DNA from: a bacterium
GTDB lineage: Bacteria > Desulfobacterota > DSWW01
Reading direction: 5' to 3'
Length of the DNA stretch: 46,940 nucleotides
NCBI GenBank assembly: GCA_028277985.1
Contig: JANQFG010000163.1
Location: 1-46,940 of the forward strand
Within the stretch, counting starts at the first letter, position 1; each line of letters starts with the position of its first letter. Positions 24,741 through 33,097 of the stretch are shown one piece after another. The notes beneath the pieces are model-generated. The model searched no databases and was not told where the DNA came from. It was given only the letters and a program-made list of their open reading frames with translations. The translations under genes and the position numbers were made by a program.

Positions 24741-25864
24741 CCCTTTCCTCCTCGCACCGGCAGGTTGAAAGAGACTGTCGTCCCTTTTCCGATCTGGCTT
24801 TCCACCCAAATCCTGCCCTTGTGTGCCTCAACGATCTTCCGGGTGATGAGCATCCCAAGGCCTGTGCTCTTCTCCCCTCCCTTCTTTTTCGCCTGCAGCT
24901 TCCCGAAAGGCTTGAAGAGCTTGTCGATATCTTCTTCCGCAATCCCAGCGCCCGAATCCTGGACGGAGAACGCGATTTTTTCCCTTTCGCACTCTATGGA
25001 AATGGTCACGAGACTTTCGGCTGGAGAATGCTCTATCGCATTGGAGACCAAGTTGGAGATCACTTGTTCTATCTTGGGGGCATCCATGGTGATGCGCGGG
25101 ATATTCTCGTCACATTGGACCTTCAGCTCGATGCCTCTTTTGAGGGCCTGGAGCCTGTTCAAGGCAAGACTCTGTTCCAGGGCATCGTGGATCGAAGCCG
25201 GCTGCAGATCCATTTCGAACTGGCCCGCCTCGATGGCACTGACGTCCAGAAAGTCGTCCACGAGTCGCTTCATGAACGTACTGGAGGAGTGAATCGTATT
25301 CAGGAAACCGGCCTGCTCACCGTTCAAGGCCTCCTCCGTCTCATCAATAAGGAACTCGGAGTAGCTGATCACCAGTCCGATCGGTTTCCGCAGGTCGTGA
25401 GCCGCCATGCCCAGGAACTGGTTCTTCTCCTCGTTGAGGCGTTTTAGCTGAGCGTTCGTCTTGTGAAGCTCGCGCAACAGGTTGCTCAACTCCCGATTGA
25501 GGGACAGAACCTCTTTGCGCATATGCTCGATTTCGTCCGCATCCAAACGACCGAGGGCCAGCACATAGTCCCCCACTCTTGTAAAGGTAAGATAGTAACT
25601 CTCCGGCAATCCGGAAGCGGTCCCGAAACTCAGCAGATGCTCTTTGTGACCGTTGTCCGTCAAGGCGGACAAATCGAAATCGCCCCGGAAATCTACAATC
25701 AGGTCCCGGATGTTCTCACCGATGAGACTGCGCCCGGTCACGGTGTGGGCGTATCGGTTCGCCTCCAAGATACTACCTTCTTCCGACAGCACGAGAAGGA
25801 GGTTCGGCGCTCTCTGATCGAGGTAGTCGTAGGCTTCAACAAGGATCGCAGGATCTTTGGGCAT
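24737..25864 (-). CDS. PAS-like histidine kinase coupled to the B12-domain gene
   Basis: 375 residues. N-terminal PAS-like sensor (about 10-108; LLLVLSEEGSILEANRYA), a coiled coil (110-150), dimerisation domain with phospho-His 156 in AAHDLRKPIG, and ATPase domain with NLVSNAIEHS, DSGAGIAEED and STGLGMLITRKIVEAHKG. Unlike the other kinases it has no receiver and belongs to the HDLRxP subtype rather than HDFNN. One base separates it from the B12-domain gene upstream and its stop overlaps the ATG of the response regulator gene, so B12 domain, kinase and regulator form a tightly coupled trio. It is the most likely direct partner of the B12 domain. Confidence 0.94.
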   Translation of the reverse strand: MPKDPAILVEAYDYLDQRAPNLLLVLSEEGSILEANRYAHTVTGRSLIGENIRDLIVDFRGDFDLSALTDNGHKEHLLSFGTASGLPESYYLTFTRVGDYVLALGRLDADEIEHMRKEVLSLNRELSNLLRELHKTNAQLKRLNEEKNQFLGMAAHDLRKPIGLVISYSEFLIDETEEALNGEQAGFLNTIHSSSTFMKRLVDDFLDVSAIEAGQFEMDLQPASIHDALEQSLALNRLQALKRGIELKVQCDENIPRITMDAPKIEQVISNLVSNAIEHSPAESLVTISIECEREKIAFSVQDSGAGIAEEDIDKLFKPFGKLQAKKKGGEKSTGLGMLITRKIVEAHKGRIWVESQIGKGTTVSFNLPVRGGKG

Positions 25865-25865
25865 A

Positions 25866-26501
25866 TCAGCTCTCTTTGATCATTTTCTCCAAATCGTCGA
25901 GCGAAGCGATAACCAGGGTGCCGGAGTACTGTTTGATCGTATCGATTCCCCCCCACCGGAAGGCTTGTCCACCTACCAGCAGATCCATGTTCGGGAATTC
26001 GGACCGCACGGCTTCGATACAGCGCTTCAGGTGGTCCATGTTCGAGAGGATGCTCAAGGAGAGTCCCACCATGTCCGGACGGACTTCCCCCACATGCTTT
26101 ACCAGATCCTCAACCGGCGTGTTCGCCCCAACAAAATGTGCGTCCCACCCGTTGACCTCAAGCATGTCTGCCACGATCTTGCCGCCGATCTGATGAAATT
26201 CGTTGGCCGCGCAGGAGATCACGGCCTTCCGACCCACACGTTCCGTCGCAAAGACGTCCTGATAGACAACCGTCAGCAGGCTCTCGGTAACGGAGGTGGC
26301 GAGATGCTCGTTCGCTACAGTGATTTGATTGGTTTCCCATAGCTCACCGACTTCGTACATGCTGCGCTGAAAGAGCTTGACATAGAGATCTCGAAGCGGG
26401 GCACCTTTGTCCAGCAGATGGTTGACATCATCCTTGCATTCCGAACGTCGGCCGGCGAGCAACGCTTTCAGATAGCCTTGATACAGGTCTTCTTCGATCA
26501 T
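25866..26501 (-). CDS. Stand-alone CarH-type cobalamin-binding photosensor-like domain
   Basis: 211 residues made only of the two modules of B12 sensors: a four-helix cap (about 5-88) and a Rossmann B12-binding domain (90-210). The cap carries W55-x9-E65-H66, the W-x9-EH motif that in CarH/LitR photoreceptors packs against adenosylcobalamin. The B12 fold has E101-x-H103-x2-G106 (lower axial His; the usual Asp is Glu, as in CarH), then GLSLSILSN and LLVGGQAF. CarH proteins carry a MerR DNA-binding domain in front; here it is absent, so signalling must go through a partner, likely the kinase encoded one base downstream. GAGG eight bases before ATG sets the start. A non-light, corrinoid-level sensor is the main alternative. 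Confidence 0.9.
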   Translation of the reverse strand: MIEEDLYQGYLKALLAGRRSECKDDVNHLLDKGAPLRDLYVKLFQRSMYEVGELWETNQITVANEHLATSVTESLLTVVYQDVFATERVGRKAVISCAANEFHQIGGKIVADMLEVNGWDAHFVGANTPVEDLVKHVGEVRPDMVGLSLSILSNMDHLKRCIEAVRSEFPNMDLLVGGQAFRWGGIDTIKQYSGTLVIASLDDLEKMIKES

Positions 26502-26546
26502 CGTATCGTCCTCACCCTTACCACCGATGGGTGGTTCTGCAGGTTT

Positions 26547-27839
26547 CTATTTGTCTGCTTTCCCGGCTTCGTCGATCACGCGATTCACGGCGGCAATCCA
26601 TTCGCCTGAGAAGCGACTGCCGTCAGTCGCCCATTCCTTCAGAGCGGAAACCGCCCCTTCGATTCCGTTTTTCTCATCTGCTACAGCTGAAACGAGCAAT
26701 TTGCCGGTATTTCTGTGCTTTTCCGCCATCTCGGGACCCACCGTCTCATCAAATTGCCCCGACAATGCCTGAAGCGTCTCCTCCGACATGACCTTGTCTC
26801 TCGCAGCCCTGAGGGTGTCGGCGGACTTCAGCAACTTCTCGTAGATCGCGGTTTGCTCGGGGACCGCATTGACCAACTCCTCGTGCAGGAATCTGAGGGT
26901 CTGCTCCAGCATGATCTGGGGCATGCCCCGGGTGGCAAGCAATCTGCCGAGCCAGTCGATCTGCCCCTGGAGGCTTTCCTGATCCAGTCGCGACAGGGTG
27001 ACCAGCCAGCAGGTGTCACTGTCGCTGAAGCGCTTGCCTCGTTCCCCATAGCGCTCTTGGTAGTAGGAAAACTCGGCCCACCCCCGATCACTGGCCTTGA
27101 GTGCGGCCTGGATCTCCCGCTCATCATCGGGTATGGGATGGTTGCCCGCTTCCGGATTGAAGCGGGCTACGTGAAATGTCTGTTCCTTCTCGTCCAGGGG
27201 GGACAGGGTACCATATAGGGTTTCCAGCCCTCTGAAGGCCTCATGTGCGGATTCTATGAGAGGGTCATGCAGAGAGCGATCCTCCAGTGCTGTATTCATC
27301 CTCTCGGAAAACCGAGTCCAATTGCTTCCCACCTGATCCTGATAGCTGGAGTAGTAGCGGCAGCCTTTTAGCGCATCCAAACGGTACGTGGCCGAGATGT
27401 CCGGTCTGTGCATGTTGTTGCCCAGGGTCGAACCCTCGAATACGTACAGATAACCGAGTAGAGTGGCCGGATTCTCAATACTTCTGAGGCGTATCTTCTC
27501 GGTCATGGAGAGGGCGGCTTCAATGGAAGGAGGGTCGTCCGATGCGATCCTTGGTTGAAAGAACTTCAGATCGTCCTCCAGGAGCGGTAGCTTCCTGAGG
27601 TTGTCGTCCCAGACGGATGCCACTCGTTCATCTTCCGAGGTCGCGGTTTCATGCTCCAGCACACCATGGATGATGGCCAGAGCCCTGAGCTGCCCGACGT
27701 AGCATTCCAAAGGTAGCTTGTGCTCCATCAGGGCCTTGAAGAACGGCAGTGCCTCCAGCTTGGCGTGAAGGCTTTTCGTCTCCTCCTTGAGCCTTACCAT
27801 GATCGTTTTTGGACGATCCGTGGAGGTGCCGTCGGGCAT
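26547..27839 (-). CDS. Heme oxygenase with long extra C-terminal domain
   Basis: 430 residues from ATG 27839 (AAGGAG seven bases upstream; another ATG directly precedes it; the longer frame to 28046 overlaps the kinase gene). The N-terminal 205 residues are a biliverdin-type heme oxygenase: LKEETKSLHAKLEALPF with proximal His 25, and distal-helix segment ATLLGYLYVFEGSTLGN, matching bacterial enzymes except that the usual final Gly is Asn. It should bind heme and may open it to biliverdin. Residues about 206-430 are a separate, mostly helical domain containing ERYGERGKRFSDSDTCW and LATRGMPQIMLEQTLRFL, which I do not recognise. Bacterial heme oxygenases are normally near 200 residues. It lies 45 bases before the B12-domain gene. 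A degenerate heme sensor is an alternative. Confidence 0.85.
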   Translation of the reverse strand: MPDGTSTDRPKTIMVRLKEETKSLHAKLEALPFFKALMEHKLPLECYVGQLRALAIIHGVLEHETATSEDERVASVWDDNLRKLPLLEDDLKFFQPRIASDDPPSIEAALSMTEKIRLRSIENPATLLGYLYVFEGSTLGNNMHRPDISATYRLDALKGCRYYSSYQDQVGSNWTRFSERMNTALEDRSLHDPLIESAHEAFRGLETLYGTLSPLDEKEQTFHVARFNPEAGNHPIPDDEREIQAALKASDRGWAEFSYYQERYGERGKRFSDSDTCWLVTLSRLDQESLQGQIDWLGRLLATRGMPQIMLEQTLRFLHEELVNAVPEQTAIYEKLLKSADTLRAARDKVMSEETLQALSGQFDETVGPEMAEKHRNTGKLLVSAVADEKNGIEGAVSALKEWATDGSRFSGEWIAAVNRVIDEAGKADK

Positions 27840-27969
27840 CATCGGACTCCTTTCTTGTAGCTTTCTTATGAAAGGTATAAAGCTGTCGGGGCAGACACCG
27901 AACGTTAACAGGATATTGAACCCGTAATGGCGTGTCCAGAAGGAAAGCACGGGCTCCCCAGCCGCCGGG

Positions 27970-30762
27970 TCAGAGAGCCTTTTCCCCGTCCAGCACCCTG
28001 CGGAGGGTCTCTGCGATTTCCGCCACGATGAGGGGCTTGAGCACATAACCTTTTACGCCCATGGCATGTGCTTCTTCGGGGGTGATCATCTCACTGAATC
28101 CCGTACAGAGGATGACTGGGATGTCCGGCCGAATATTCAACACCTCCACGGCAAGGTCCTTCCCGGTTAGGTGCGGCATGGTAACATCCGAGAGAATCAG
28201 GTCGAAGCGCCCCGGATCCGCCTTGAAGGTCTCCAGGGCCTCGACCCCTCCCGACGCAATTTCCACCTGGTAGCCAAGCCTTCCCAGGATCTTCCCTCCC
28301 AGCTTCCGGAGGCCCTCCTCGTCGTCTACGAACAGCACCCGCTCGGTTCCTCGGGGAAGGTTCTCCGTAGGGGTGGCCTCGTGCTCGGGTGCATCCTCGA
28401 CCCGAGGCAAGAAGACGTGAAAGACACTGCCTTCCCCCGGTTCGGTCTCCACCCGGATGAAGCCGCCATGCTTCTTGACGATCCCATGAACCACGGCGAG
28501 CCCCATGCCGGTGCCCTTCTCTGCAGCTTTCGTGGTAAAGTAGGGGTCGAAGATACGCGGCAGGATGAGTGCGTCGATCCCGACGCCCGTATCACGGACC
28601 GAAAGCCTCAGGTATGGGCCAGGCAGGCAGCCTTCCCGTTGTGGGAGATCTGCCTCCCCCAGGACCTCCGAATCGAGGCGGATCTCAAGCGTCCCCCCTC
28701 TGTCCTCCATGGCATGAGACGCGTTTGCGCAGAGGTTCAGAAGCACCTGGTGGATCTGGGTCGGGTCGGCCCTCACCGTTTCCCCATCACCCGAGGTCTC
28801 GACCTGAATTTCGACGGTGGAAGGGATAAAAGAACGAAGAAGTTTGGAGGACTCCCGGATCAAGGGGACGAGGCGAACGGGTTTGACCGTGTGCTCGGTC
28901 TGGCGACTGAAAGCGAGGATCTGCTTGACCACGTCACGGGCCCTGAGACAGGCATCGCGGATCTCTTCCAGATTCTCGAGCGCAGGGCTCCAGTCAGGAA
29001 TGTCGCCGATCGCCAGTTCGGTGTTGCCCACGATGATCCCCAGGATGTTGTTGATATCGTGTGCGATGCCCCCGGCCATGGTGCCGACCGCCTCCATCTT
29101 GTGCGTCTGCAGAAGCTGCGACTCCAGCATCTTTCTCCGGGTGATATCCACCACTCCGGCGATGGCGCCCGTATAGATGCCTTCCTCGTCCGTAAGAGGG
29201 GATGTCTCGATGAGCGTGTGGAGCCTCTCTCCGTCCTTTCGGAGAAACTCGAACTCGTGCTGCTCCTGGATCCCCTCCTTTCTTCGTTGAAGGTTCTCCT
29301 GGGCGATCTGCACGCCCCTGTCGTCCATAAAGGAAAAGAGCGCTCTGCCCTGCATCTCTTCCACGGTGTAGCCGAGCATACGGGCCATGGGGTCGTTCAC
29401 GTAGGTGGTCTTCGCCTCCGCATCGATGACCCAGATCCCTTCCTGCAATGCTTCCAGGAGCTCCCGGTATCTCTTCTCGCTCCGCTTGAGGGCTTCCTCG
29501 TCCCGCCTTCGTTCGGTGATATCATGCACCGAGCCGAACATGCGGACAGGCCGCCCGGAAGCATCCCGTTCCAGTCTCGCCCGGGACCGGACGATCCGCT
29601 CCTGCCCATCAGCCCGAACGATACGGTACTCCAAATCGTAGGCCTCCTTACCCGATATGAGCGCTTCATTCGCCTCCTGAAACCTCTGGGCGTCGTCCGG
29701 GTGGATGTGCCGGGAGACAAGGTCGAATGTAGGTTTCACGGCCCGGGGTTCATGACCGAAGATTCTGTACACCTCATCGGACCACTCCAATTGCTCGGTT
29801 CTTAGATCCCGGCTGTAGCTGCCCACGTGGGCGATTCGCTCTGCATCCTGCATGAGCCTCTCGCTCTTTCGAAGCGCCTCCTCGGCGAGTTTTCGCGCAC
29901 GGACGTCTTGCAGCTGTGCCAGAACATAGATGACGTTCCCTTCCTGGTCATATAACAGCGAAACTGTGAGAATTCCCCAGACAACGCTCCCGTCCTTGTG
30001 AAGATAGCGCTTTTCGTGGCTGTAAGAGGGTCGTCCCGCCGCTAGCGCCATTTCGTGATTCTCGAGACTCTCACGAAGATCCTCTGGATGAACGATATCC
30101 GTGACGAACCGACAGAGGAGCTCCTGCTCTGAATAGCCCAGGATCCTGGTAACCGCCGGATTCACTGCCAAGAGACGTCCATCCCGTCCCACGATCGCCA
30201 TGCCGATTTCCGAGGCTTCGAAGGCGGAACGGAATCTCTGTTCACTCTCCTGCAGTGCTTTTTCGGTGGCTCGCAGATCCGTAATCTCGGTGGCGATGCC
30301 TGCGACGGACACAATCTTCCCCTCGCCGTCCCGGACCGGAAACTTCACGCTCACGAAGTGACGCTCCTGCCCATCGGCCACGGCGGTTTCGGCCAGGGTC
30401 AGGGGCCTTCCTTCCTTCAGGACCTTCCGGTCGTTCGCGCGCATACTCTCGGCGGTCTCCGGGAAACCGGCGTAGAGGTCGAAATCGGTCTTCCCCAGGA
30501 TTTCCCCGGGCTCCAACCCGAAGAGCTGCTCAAAGGCGGGGTTCACATAGGTGATCGACCCGTCCAGGTCCTTGGCAAAGGCTACCGAAGGAAGGTTGCG
30601 CATCCAGACATCAAGAGAAACGCCCGACGGCTCGAGGTTTTTCTTGTCCACGCTGTCATTCCTCTGGCGCAGTGCTGAAAGCTCTTCGCGCAGGGAACGG
30701 TTCTCCTTCTCGAGGTCGAGGACTTGCTTTTCCAGTTCCGAGGGACTCCGAGACTTGCTCAT
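27970..30762 (-). CDS. Four-PAS hybrid histidine kinase with C-terminal receiver
   Basis: 930 residues from ATG 30762 (GGAG nine bases upstream; an in-frame GTG at 30777 is less likely). A coiled coil (about 5-40) precedes PAS 1 (50-168), PAS 2 (175-295), PAS 3 (305-425, PAS_3-like with HIHPDD) and PAS 4 (430-545). The kinase core has phospho-His 568 in GGIAHDINN (Ile for the usual Phe), NLCANASHAM, DTGVGIDAL and GTGMGLAVVHG. The receiver has LILSDVTMPHL and VLKPL. No membrane helix. As first gene of the island it may set its expression; heme, flavin or oxygen binding by one PAS is possible but no binding residue could be assigned. It resembles the 688-residue kinase in core and receiver, suggesting duplication. 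Confidence 0.95.
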   Translation of the reverse strand: MSKSRSPSELEKQVLDLEKENRSLREELSALRQRNDSVDKKNLEPSGVSLDVWMRNLPSVAFAKDLDGSITYVNPAFEQLFGLEPGEILGKTDFDLYAGFPETAESMRANDRKVLKEGRPLTLAETAVADGQERHFVSVKFPVRDGEGKIVSVAGIATEITDLRATEKALQESEQRFRSAFEASEIGMAIVGRDGRLLAVNPAVTRILGYSEQELLCRFVTDIVHPEDLRESLENHEMALAAGRPSYSHEKRYLHKDGSVVWGILTVSLLYDQEGNVIYVLAQLQDVRARKLAEEALRKSERLMQDAERIAHVGSYSRDLRTEQLEWSDEVYRIFGHEPRAVKPTFDLVSRHIHPDDAQRFQEANEALISGKEAYDLEYRIVRADGQERIVRSRARLERDASGRPVRMFGSVHDITERRRDEEALKRSEKRYRELLEALQEGIWVIDAEAKTTYVNDPMARMLGYTVEEMQGRALFSFMDDRGVQIAQENLQRRKEGIQEQHEFEFLRKDGERLHTLIETSPLTDEEGIYTGAIAGVVDITRRKMLESQLLQTHKMEAVGTMAGGIAHDINNILGIIVGNTELAIGDIPDWSPALENLEEIRDACLRARDVVKQILAFSRQTEHTVKPVRLVPLIRESSKLLRSFIPSTVEIQVETSGDGETVRADPTQIHQVLLNLCANASHAMEDRGGTLEIRLDSEVLGEADLPQREGCLPGPYLRLSVRDTGVGIDALILPRIFDPYFTTKAAEKGTGMGLAVVHGIVKKHGGFIRVETEPGEGSVFHVFLPRVEDAPEHEATPTENLPRGTERVLFVDDEEGLRKLGGKILGRLGYQVEIASGGVEALETFKADPGRFDLILSDVTMPHLTGKDLAVEVLNIRPDIPVILCTGFSEMITPEEAHAMGVKGYVLKPLIVAEIAETLRRVLDGEKAL

Positions 30763-30794
30763 GGGTGGCAACTCCACTCTGAGGGTGTTTTCAC

Positions 30795-30833
30795 GACTGT
30801 AAAAGCTTATCGCAGGTCAAAGGGGACTGTAAA
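30795..30833 (-). promoter_or_regulatory. Sensory-island promoter with 9-bp direct repeats
   Basis: On the minus strand TTTACA (30833-30828), 16 bases, GATAAG (30811-30806). The nonamer TTTACAGTC occurs twice, at 30833-30825 and 30803-30795, exactly 30 bases apart on the same strand, one copy over the -35 and the other just after the -10. Such a three-turn spacing suits a regulator binding as a pair on one DNA face. Confidence 0.45.
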
Positions 30834-30852
30834 CAGAAATCGGGTGGCTGCG

Positions 30853-31635
30853 TCAGGCCCGCACGGCGGTGACAATCACCCGCTGGGTCATGAAGCCGTA
30901 GTCGCCAGGGTTCTGGTGGGAGGAGAAGTCGTTCTTGAACTCGATCTTCCCGAATCCAGCCTGCCTGAGCAGGCCGACGAGTTCGTCTTCCTTGTAGAGT
31001 CGCTCGCAGTATGTGCCTTCCCGTAGAAGGCCCTTCGTGCCCGACACGACCGTTTCGCGGACCCGAATCAGATTCTCGGTGAGCTCGCGTTCCCTGCTGA
31101 CCGTAATGTCCTCGTTCGCCTTGTGCACGGATGAGGGCCGGAACCGCTCCATCACGTAGCCCGAGTCGAGAAGATCCAGCAGGAGCGTCCCCCCGGGCCG
31201 GCAAAGGCGGTGAGCCTCGCAAAGAATCTGAAGGTTGTCCCTGTCATCTGGAAAGTAGCCGAACGAATTGGCCATGACCAGGACGAAGTCGAACTGCTCA
31301 CCGGCGAGCCCGGTCTGGCGCGCATCCGCCTGGACGAAGGAGACCGGCAGGCTTTGCTCGGCAGCCCGGGTCCTGCCGAGTTGCACGAGGTATTCGGAGT
31401 AGTCGAGGACCGTTGCCGCCAGGTACCCTCTTCGCGCGAGCTCGAGGCTGTGCCGACCGTGGCCTCCGCAGAGATCCAGGATGCTGTCCGATTTCCGAAT
31501 TTGCAGGTGGGCCTCCAGAAAATCGACCTCCCGGCGGGTGAGCTCGTCGTTGCACACACTCCGGGCATCGGTGATCAGATACACCTCGTCGAAGAGGGTC
31601 TGCCACCAGAGAGGATCTACGGGTATCGCACCCAC
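30853..31635 (-). CDS. Class I SAM-dependent methyltransferase
   Basis: 260 residues from a GTG start. Motif I is ILDLCGGHGRHSLELAR (SAM glycine loop), acidic motif II VLDYSEYL, motif III QADARQTGL, motif IV FDFVLVMANSFGYF and motif V region RLCRPGGTLLLDL, a standard class I Rossmann methyltransferase. The substrate-binding C-terminal part (after HKANEDITVSRERELTENL) gives no subtype. It follows the ATP-grasp-like gene by 15 bases, so the two probably modify the same small molecule or peptide. Only a weak ribosome site is seen, consistent with coupling to the upstream gene. Confidence 0.9.
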   Translation of the reverse strand: MGAIPVDPLWWQTLFDEVYLITDARSVCNDELTRREVDFLEAHLQIRKSDSILDLCGGHGRHSLELARRGYLAATVLDYSEYLVQLGRTRAAEQSLPVSFVQADARQTGLAGEQFDFVLVMANSFGYFPDDRDNLQILCEAHRLCRPGGTLLLDLLDSGYVMERFRPSSVHKANEDITVSRERELTENLIRVRETVVSGTKGLLREGTYCERLYKEDELVGLLRQAGFGKIEFKNDFSSHQNPGDYGFMTQRVIVTAVRA

Positions 31636-31650
31636 GGTCGCACCGATTTC

Positions 31651-33036
31651 CTACTCTGTTTGTGCCCCGAATCCGAACAGCCCGTCCGCGGCGATCAGGG
31701 CCGGGCTCCCCTTCCATGGCTGGAGACGAAAGATCTCGCGAGCTTCCTCGTTCTCGTCGAGCATGTCAACGATTTCGCCCTTTCGCCATCCCTCCTCCAG
31801 GACCTTGCAGTCCTCCCAGAGGTTGCGGCTGTATGTCTGGAGCGCGTCGAGCTGCTCGGGCGTGATCAGCCGAGGCCGCAGGGCGGTCATGATCGGGCCG
31901 AGCAGGTAGACGAGCCCGTGCTCCACCGCCATGCTGTTGGTCCACTCCCGAATCTCGCCGACCGCGTCCGTGCCCAGATTGTAGACCGCTTCGTTGATAC
32001 GCTTGGTCGCCTCCCCCACCGACATTTGGCCTCGGAGCACCGCAAGGGACTGCACGCCACCGCCGGAGCCCACATTGGTCGGCACGTTCCCGAACCGCCC
32101 CACGAACCCGATCAGCCCCTCGTCGGTGATGAAGCAACGGAAGTCGGTCTGCCACTCCCGGATCATCAGCTCCCCGGAGTCCTTGTCGAGCCACGGTTGT
32201 TCTTCTGTCCACAGACCCAGAGGGATGAATTCCTGGACGATGTAGTCCCCTTCCCTGAGGGCCTGCTCGACATCCATGTTCCAGTCGTCCCTGAGCGGCC
32301 CCACGAAGACTCCGTGGCCGGAATAGCCGTGGGCCGGCTTCAGGACGAGCGTATCCTTGTTCTGCCAGGTCCATTCGACCAGATCCTGAATGGGGGAACC
32401 ATCGGGTGCCGTGGTTTCCCTGGAAAAGAACCGCCGCGTCCAGGGGGTCCTCGCCACGGTGGTCCGGGACAGCCGGTCCCGGTAGGGCCCGTTCACCACC
32501 TCGAAGATCCCCTTCGGGTTGATCGACTCCATGCCTCTCGGATTGACCAGGATCCCCTGCCGGACGGCCTCGAACAGTCCGGAGCAGTCCTTTTCCTTGT
32601 GGATGTTGAGCATGGTGTCGGTGTTGAAGTCCATGAAGATGAGGGTGGCCTCTTCGCCTTTGTGGCAGACCTTGCCTTGCGTCAACTCGACTTCGTGGGG
32701 CGCGCAAAGCGCGGCCTTTACCCCACCCGTCGCGTTTAGGGCCTTTGCCAGGTTCTGGTTCTCTACGACCGCATCCAGGGTGTCTTCCTCCGCCACCACC
32801 AGGATGAAGGCCTTTCCGGAGCCGTGGCGCGCACGCTGGGCCCGCAGGAGCATCTGGAGGAAGCCCGTCAGGGGATTCAGGAGGGGATGCTCGAAATCCA
32901 GCTCCAGGTCGACCCCGGAAAGGGACCGCACACGTTCCCAGCACGCCTTGCCGATCTCCTGGGTCATTCTCTGGTAGTCCCAGCCACCCGGACTCCCCAG
33001 GTTCCATTCGGAGTGAACTCCGATAAAGGCTTCCAT
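31651..33036 (-). CDS. ATP-grasp-like ligase of unknown substrate
   Basis: 461 residues from ATG 33036; AAGGAGGTG immediately before makes an in-frame GTG at 33042 part of the ribosome site. The segment KDTLVLKPAHGYSGHGVFVG (about residues 230-250) resembles the ATP-binding Lys plus glycine loop of ATP-grasp enzymes, and later DFRCFITDEGLIGFVGRFG and NVGSGGGVQSLAVL fit the metal/phosphate-binding strands, in the order found in circularly permuted ATP-grasp proteins and glutathionylspermidine-synthase-like ligases. If right it joins a carboxylate to an amine through acyl phosphate. Neighbours are a DUF885 metallopeptidase upstream (61 bases) and a methyltransferase downstream. The exact family was not recognised and no precursor peptide was found. 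Confidence 0.7.
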   Translation of the reverse strand: MEAFIGVHSEWNLGSPGGWDYQRMTQEIGKACWERVRSLSGVDLELDFEHPLLNPLTGFLQMLLRAQRARHGSGKAFILVVAEEDTLDAVVENQNLAKALNATGGVKAALCAPHEVELTQGKVCHKGEEATLIFMDFNTDTMLNIHKEKDCSGLFEAVRQGILVNPRGMESINPKGIFEVVNGPYRDRLSRTTVARTPWTRRFFSRETTAPDGSPIQDLVEWTWQNKDTLVLKPAHGYSGHGVFVGPLRDDWNMDVEQALREGDYIVQEFIPLGLWTEEQPWLDKDSGELMIREWQTDFRCFITDEGLIGFVGRFGNVPTNVGSGGGVQSLAVLRGQMSVGEATKRINEAVYNLGTDAVGEIREWTNSMAVEHGLVYLLGPIMTALRPRLITPEQLDALQTYSRNLWEDCKVLEEGWRKGEIVDMLDENEEAREIFRLQPWKGSPALIAADGLFGFGAQTE

Positions 33037-33097
33037 TCTCACCTCCTTGCCAGCTGTTCAGAACCGCACGCGACAGGACGGATTCGAAGATCCACTA

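Noticed and set aside
28171..29805. Plus-strand open frame of 544 codons
   Set aside because: Shadow of the four-PAS hybrid kinase, no recognisable motif or ribosome site.
19153..30762. Phytochrome (bilin-binding GAF/PHY) domain in the kinases next to heme oxygenase
   Set aside because: All input domains read as PAS; no GAF/PHY motif or bilin Cys context was found.
31651..33036. Graspetide (RiPP) ligase with precursor peptide
   Set aside because: No short precursor ORF with a leader and repeated acidic core was seen near the gene.
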